Below are positions 58,971 to 64,000 of a DNA stretch of 64,000 nucleotides, in pieces (the first letter of the stretch is position 1; every line of letters begins with the position of its first letter). The stretch covers positions 157,798,635 to 157,862,634 of the forward strand of contig VDFB02047230.1 in the NCBI GenBank assembly GCA_007258455.2, given 5' to 3'. A model generated the notes under the pieces. The model was not told the DNA's origin. It saw only the letters and a list, made by a program, of their open reading frames with translations, and made no database searches. This DNA is from Sequoia sempervirens. Lineage: Eukaryota; Streptophyta; Pinopsida; Cupressales; Cupressaceae. A program made the position numbers and the translations under genes.

Positions 58971-60005
58971 GTATGTTTTCAATTGCCTTGCTTCTAATTG
59001 ATGATTATGAATAGCGTTTTTATGTTATAAGGCTTTTGGGGTTTGAATTCCTGAATATTTGATCGTGTCATGACTAGGGTTGTGTAGCATTGATTAATTT
59101 ATGGTCTCCCAAGTGAGTTTTGAGCTCCTTTGTTTATTTGCATTTTGGTGAACTTGCTTGAGAATCATGATTTTCCCCCTAGTATGGTATCGGCAGTTGA
59201 AATACTTGAATCAGAGGTTTTCCTGTGTGTTAATGGTGGATGTATAGGGTTTGAAACCTAGGGCATTACCATTCCACCTTATTTGGCCATAAAACGGGCC
59301 TAGAATGCAAAGGGAATCCATAGAAAGCCCATATCAAACTTTCCCTATGCTTAAGTCTTTGAAATTCATGATTGATCTAGTGTTATGAGCGTAATCGTGA
59401 TTTAACACCAATGTTTGGGTTTCATCCTCAGTCTGGGATTTTCCATTCCCTCAGGACAATCCACCTCTGGCAAATTTTCCGATCTCATCTGCTTTTCCGA
59501 AATCCGCTATCGCTTTCGAAGTTTTACCTTATCCGCGGATTTCTGTCGACTCTGGATTTTTTTGAAGTCCTCAGTTCCCTATTTTTTCCAGATTTGCTAA
59601 GTGTCTTTGCCTTCGTGGAAATCTGTCTCTAGAGGATTTTCCCAAAATTTGGTGAAATGTAAGGAAATATGGAATGGCATGATTTATTAATGGTTTATGA
59701 TGCATTTTATGATTTATTCATGTTATCTTGTGATCTCTTATGTGGTTTATTGATGGATAATGATCAGATTTAATTGTTAGTAGGTGTTTTTATGATTATT
59801 CCGTTTGAATCTGTCTAGCCCAGAATTCCCCGAAATTCCGCTCTGGCTCAGATTTCGTGGATGGTCCTGAAATCCAAAATTTGTTGTGATCATTTTATAT
59901 GTGATTTAATAACACCTTGGTTATATGAGGTTCATTCTAACGGTGTTCTGATGGATTAACATTCCCTTATTTTGGTTTTTACTACGATTTCCATGTTGAG
60001 TGCAG
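58971..60005 (+). other. Putative 1035-bp intron of locus U
   Basis: It starts GTATGT and ends TGAGTGCAG, preceded by a T-rich stretch (TTTTGGTTTTTACTACGATTTCC). Joining the two sides gives ATG-GCT-GAA-TCT in frame with the long ORF. The intron is T-rich like plant introns and contains two further CpG-rich blocks (about 59425-59640 and 59810-59880). Splicing is predicted from consensus only. Confidence 0.5.
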
Positions 60006-63000
60006 GCTGAATCTAGCAAGGCAGTAGTTGGGTCTTCAATGTCTGATGCAGAAAAGATTAAGATGGACATTAAGAGAAAGATCCCTAAGCGTAAGATTAC
60101 ATTGGTCTGGTCAGAGGTGACTAATACAAATTTTGGATTGTGGGATTATGAAGAATTTAAAGGAAGAATGGCAATAGAGGATTCTCCTTTGGTGGCTAGA
60201 AGGATGATGGAATCAGGCTTGTCACATGTAGCTAGTTTCCCTTCTACGATGCAGTGTTATGAGCTGGTCCTCAAGTGTGCCAAGCACTATGATTAGGACA
60301 CACAAAGAATAATTGGTCATCAAGGGAGAGTTGTAGCAAATCTCAACCCTGTTTCCATTGCCCAAAATTTTGATATGCTAGACAAGTCTCATGTGGTGGG
60401 ATTCAACATGAAGGCAGCTCAGGAGTTCTATGATGAACAAACTGTGAAGTCACAACAATTTATCAATTCCTGGCTAGAGAAGCCCAAGTCTCACTATTCC
60501 AAACTTCCCAAGCAGCTATTCAGAGCAAAGTTCAAGAAGGAGTATTATGATGCCATCACTCTTCTCAGCAAGGTGGTTGGATTGAAGAATGTTGGCATGT
60601 TTGAGAATTGGATGTGCCATGTGGTTGTGAGGATGGAGCAAGAGAATATTAACTACCATTGGGTAGGGGTCATTAGTGAAGTAATTCACGAATAGTTGTC
60701 CAATGTGTTGCAAACAAAGACCTTCACAATGACTTCATATTTGGTCTACGCACTTGCAAGATTCCACCCCTACAAAGGATTGAGTACAAGGGGAACCTTT
60801 GGACAGGATATAATCTACGAGGTTTACCATCAGTTGCATCTAGGGAGCTCAAGATATAGGAGGGTGAATGATGCATTCACCATGCATATCACTAGATTGC
60901 TTCAAGGTGTAGAACATGTCAGGATTTCAGATCAAGCAAAAGAACTCATCAAGAAATATGGGGCATGGTTTATTTAGTTCCAACTTTCTCCTACATTTGG
61001 ATTGATGGCTGCCAGAGAGCCCCATATAGACTTCCAAGATACCCTACTGATCACATTCTACTGTTGGAGGTCACTAGGTAGATCTGTGACTTTGATGCCA
61101 CTGTCAAGAGGGACAAGCATAAGACTAGATTTGGTGGAGACTTCCCCTTGAGGATTGGTACTAGAGAGGCTTGTCCTTCCATTGGTTCTGCCCAAGCTTC
61201 AGAAGAAGAAATGAGTACTCTTGGCTTGTCTTTCCACTCCAAGAGATCCAGGTTTGATATCACGGGAGAAGCCCAAAAGAAGGCCAGCAGAGAGTATAGC
61301 CACAAGGTAGATTTGGAGAACTACTGGGCCAATTGTAGTGATGAATTTGAGGTTAGAAAGAAGAAGTTCTCTTGACTTCCAGTTGAATCAGTCCGACTAT
61401 ACAATGTGAGGGCAGTCCTAGACCAACTTGACGATGATGGAAAATTGATCCAGGATCATGCTTATGAGGCCCTAAAAGATAGACCAATTGGTGATGTGGA
61501 TTGGTTGGAAGAGGAAAAGACAGAATTAAAACAACTGATGGATCCAGCTATCAAATTTACTAAGATGTGGCTAAATCATAAGCTATGGGAGTTGGAAAAT
61601 GATGGTGTACAGTGCACCTATGTGCTAATGGGAGATTTGGATCCTCACTCCACCTCTGAAGAATAGGACGAGCAGGATCCTAAGGGAAAGGGTAAGTTGG
61701 ATTCTCCTTTCAAAATCAAGATAAAAGGTGTTCAAGAAATAGAAGCCCAGGAAGCAGAAAAATAGAGAAATCCAAAGGATAAGAAGAGGACAAGGACTAG
61801 GAAGTCTAAGCAGAAATAAACTGAAGGGCAGAATCCTGAGGCTGATGATCCTGTACCCAAAAGAAGGAGAATCATAAAATTGTCAGAGAAGGAAGGTTCC
61901 AAGGTAGGAGGGGAATTATTTTCCCCACCAGTGGTAAATGTTGAAAGTTCAGAGGAGAAGGCCAAGGTGTATACAAGGAGGTCTAGGACTCCTCCTAAGG
62001 ATACTGTGCCTAAGGCAGATCTCCCTCCAGTGGTTTCTCATGAGGATCAACATGCTGATGTGCCTTCTACTCATGAAGCTCAAGGCAAACCAGGTGAGTC
62101 AGAAAATGTTGAAGATCATCCAGATACTGAAGGAGAATAATTTCATGAAGGTGACCTTTATAGTACAGAGGTAAAATTTGATAAGGTAAATACAGTCTCC
62201 TTTGGTGGCTTATGTGGAGTCACCTGTTGGAACCGAAGAGGTTAAGTCACCTCTGGTAGAGGAAGAAATAGTGAAGGATCCATCACCTAAATAAGAAGAA
62301 GAACATGTTGAAGAAAAGGAAAGCAAGACAGATGAGACTCCTAAGAAACAAAATTTGAGTGAAGAGGCACCTAAGGAACAGCAGGAGGAAAAATAGGCTG
62401 AAGTGCAATTGGAATCCACTGTCCTTGGTTGGTTGGATAAGGAGATAAAGAGAAAACAAGTTGTTGTGGAAGATAATCCACCGAATTGGGATGCGCTGCT
62501 AGCCAAGATTGGAAAAGACAAAGGTAAGAAGAAGGCTAGGGTGATCTCAAGGATTAAAAGAGATGAAGCTCATAACAAAGTTGTTCACATTGCAACCCCT
62601 GCTCTAGATAAAAACAGAGATGATGTGGCTAGAAAGGATTACAATGTTCAGACTTTCAATCTTGGGCCTACATCTATTGAGCAAGATATTGAAGATTACC
62701 AAGGTTCTAGTGCAGTTATCTTGGGCAGATTGAGAAAGGAAATAAAGACCAAGTAGGAGCTAAAGAAGGAAAATGAGAATCTCAGGAAATTCTTGGAAGA
62801 TTTGATGAATCCCCTACAATCTATTAACCCCTCAGTTTCTTCTACAAATCCTTTACCTCAGGAGACCATTATCAAGCTTGAAAAGATGAAGGCTTCCACT
62901 CTTTCCACTGCAAATTGGTTGCAAGGGGTGCCAACCAAGGGTAATGAAGCTATCAAGGAGATTTTGTCAACTGGAAAGGATGCTATTAGGGAAACTGATT

Positions 63001-63584
63001 GGTTGAAGGTGGTGTTGGCACAAGATAGGGAAGATATAGATCTCCTGCTACAGAAAACTAGAACTATCATGGAGTACACTAGGGATAGGCTGGTAAGTGA
63101 TAAAATTCTTCCTTCCTCTAGAGCTGCTGAACCTTGGGAGTGGTTTGAAGCATTGCAAATTAGGCAGAAGGTTTTGAAAAATATTTACAAATAGAGGAGG
63201 CAGATTGATGATACCCTACCTGGTGTGTACAACGGCTCCATTTCCTTTTTTGAGATTATGATAAGGAGAAGGAAGATTTCTCCCAAATATTTGAGTTTGG
63301 AACAGTTGAGGAAGTGGTGGCATGATTTTTATGTCCCAATTAATGATTATTTTGTTTCTAAGCACTAGTTGGATGATGCAGCCACATACATTGTTGTCAT
63401 TGATAAATACCTAACCTATAGGGTTTATTGGGATAAGTCGGTAAAACAGTCAAGGGAGGAAATTGCATCAATTGAAAGGTGACTTAGGGTTTTTCCTTTA
63501 CCATCTGTGGCCGACTTGGATAGGGTGCTTTTGAAGGTTCATGAAATGTTGGATCGGAATAAGGACAAAGGGGAAGGCAGTTAA
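60006..63584 (+). pseudogene. Locus U ORF: about 1190 codons, unknown family
   Basis: After the ATG supplied by splicing, the frame reads AESSKAVVGSSMSDAEKIKM and ends GEGS-TAA at 63584. It is interrupted by about fifteen stops (by my reading ten TAG, three TAA, two TGA, all one C-to-T step from Gln or Arg) and by two frame changes, near 60990 and 62200, that return to the first frame. The N-terminal 400 residues look folded (for example MTSYLVYALARFHPYKGLST, GCQRAPYRLPRYPTDHILLL). The middle (61660-62400) is Lys/Glu/Pro-rich with PKRRRIIKL, probably disordered and nuclear. The C-terminus is helical with coiled-coil potential (LKKENENLRKFLEDL). No gag, knuckle, protease or RT is seen. A retroelement-associated ORF is more likely than a host gene, but neither is proven. 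Confidence 0.5.
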
Positions 63585-64000
63585 TGATTGGCTACATCGA
63601 GATTTGTGCTTCCCTATTATTTTGCCATGCATTGGTCCAAGCTACATTGGAGATCCTAGGCCAACCTAGATGAAGTTCATGCATTTAATGCATATTTTAT
63701 TTTATTTTGAATTTCTCTTGGCCGACTTGTGGTGCCTAATTATTATTGTAAAATCTTATCTAGGCCGACATGTTTTGGGGGTTCTATAAATTTGGCATTT
63801 TGCCTCATTTGTAAGGGTTAATAATTTTTAGATATAGACAAATAAAGAGCTAGTTAGAGTGAATTAAGTAGAGAAAGTGTTAGCAAGTAGTTGTTCTCAA
63901 GCAAATATTGTAACAGAAAGCTGGAATTGTTGCTATAGTGGATAATTTGATGCAAGTAATGACATTGTGATTTGGTGCCATACTTGTGTTTTTCTTATCT
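63585..64000 (+). other. 3' flank of locus U, possible LTR start
   Basis: The ORF ends within a purine run (GGACAAAGGGGAAGGCAG) that could be a polypurine tract; TGATTGGCTACATCG after it could start an LTR. A TATA-like TTCTATAAATTTGG lies near 63790. No partner LTR is visible in the window, and the sequence is cut at 64000, so this could equally be a 3' UTR. Confidence 0.3.

Overview
The window reads as a piece of a large seed-plant nuclear genome; a conifer or other gymnosperm is plausible, but that is inference. It is AT-rich, strongly CpG-poor almost everywhere, and made of old LTR and LINE retroelements nested in one another. I found no intact host gene, rRNA, tRNA gene or CRISPR array. 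Nearly every coding stretch is broken, and most of the stop codons look like Gln (or Arg) codons changed by a single C-to-T step (CAG>TAG, CAA>TAA, CGA>TGA), as expected of methylated, silenced repeats.

Layout. 1-18838: two tandem units of a Gypsy-type element without reverse transcriptase (minus strand) share one LTR (14278-15517). The left unit has gag, CCHC, protease and a downstream accessory ORF. The right unit kept only the accessory ORF. Inside the left unit sits S1 (2360-11591, plus), a Sirevirus-like Copia element with LTRs of about 3 kb and only gag between them. 18839-21206: Copia element Y (minus); its LTR was the target of the Gypsy insertion. 22920-29800: a plant L1-type LINE (minus) with ORF1 and ORF2, split by a solo LTR (23335-24384). 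30160-31394: a duplicated flank-plus-LTR block. 31395-34547: N3, a small non-autonomous LTR element (minus) with an acidic ORF. 34571-46350: Copia element X (plus), the only element here with a full gag-protease-integrase-RT-RNase H order, cut by T4 (36057-40495, a gag-only Copia with exact target duplication) and by a 2.2-kb solo LTR (41240-43448). 48440-49530: a minus-strand Copia gag-protease remnant (Z), followed by a long perfect-type hairpin (49735-49862). 52721-58089: S2, a second Sirevirus-like element with exact target duplication, carrying a coiled-coil/three-zinc-knuckle gag and an unrelated second ORF in place of pol. 58530-63584: locus U, a CpG-retaining leader, an apparent 1-kb intron that begins directly after the ATG, and a decayed ORF of about 1190 codons of unknown family.

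How the parts relate. Insertion order can be read from the nesting: Copia Y, then Gypsy, then S1; LINE, then solo LTR; Copia X, then T4 and the solo LTR. At four junctions, removing the insert and one target copy rejoins the host reading frame. The recurring theme is non-autonomous elements (S1, S2, T4, N3 and both Gypsy units) that keep gag or a private extra ORF but have no polymerase, so they would depend on enzymes from autonomous relatives such as X. Names S1, S2, G1, G2, X, Y, Z, T4, N3 and U are labels used only in this annotation.
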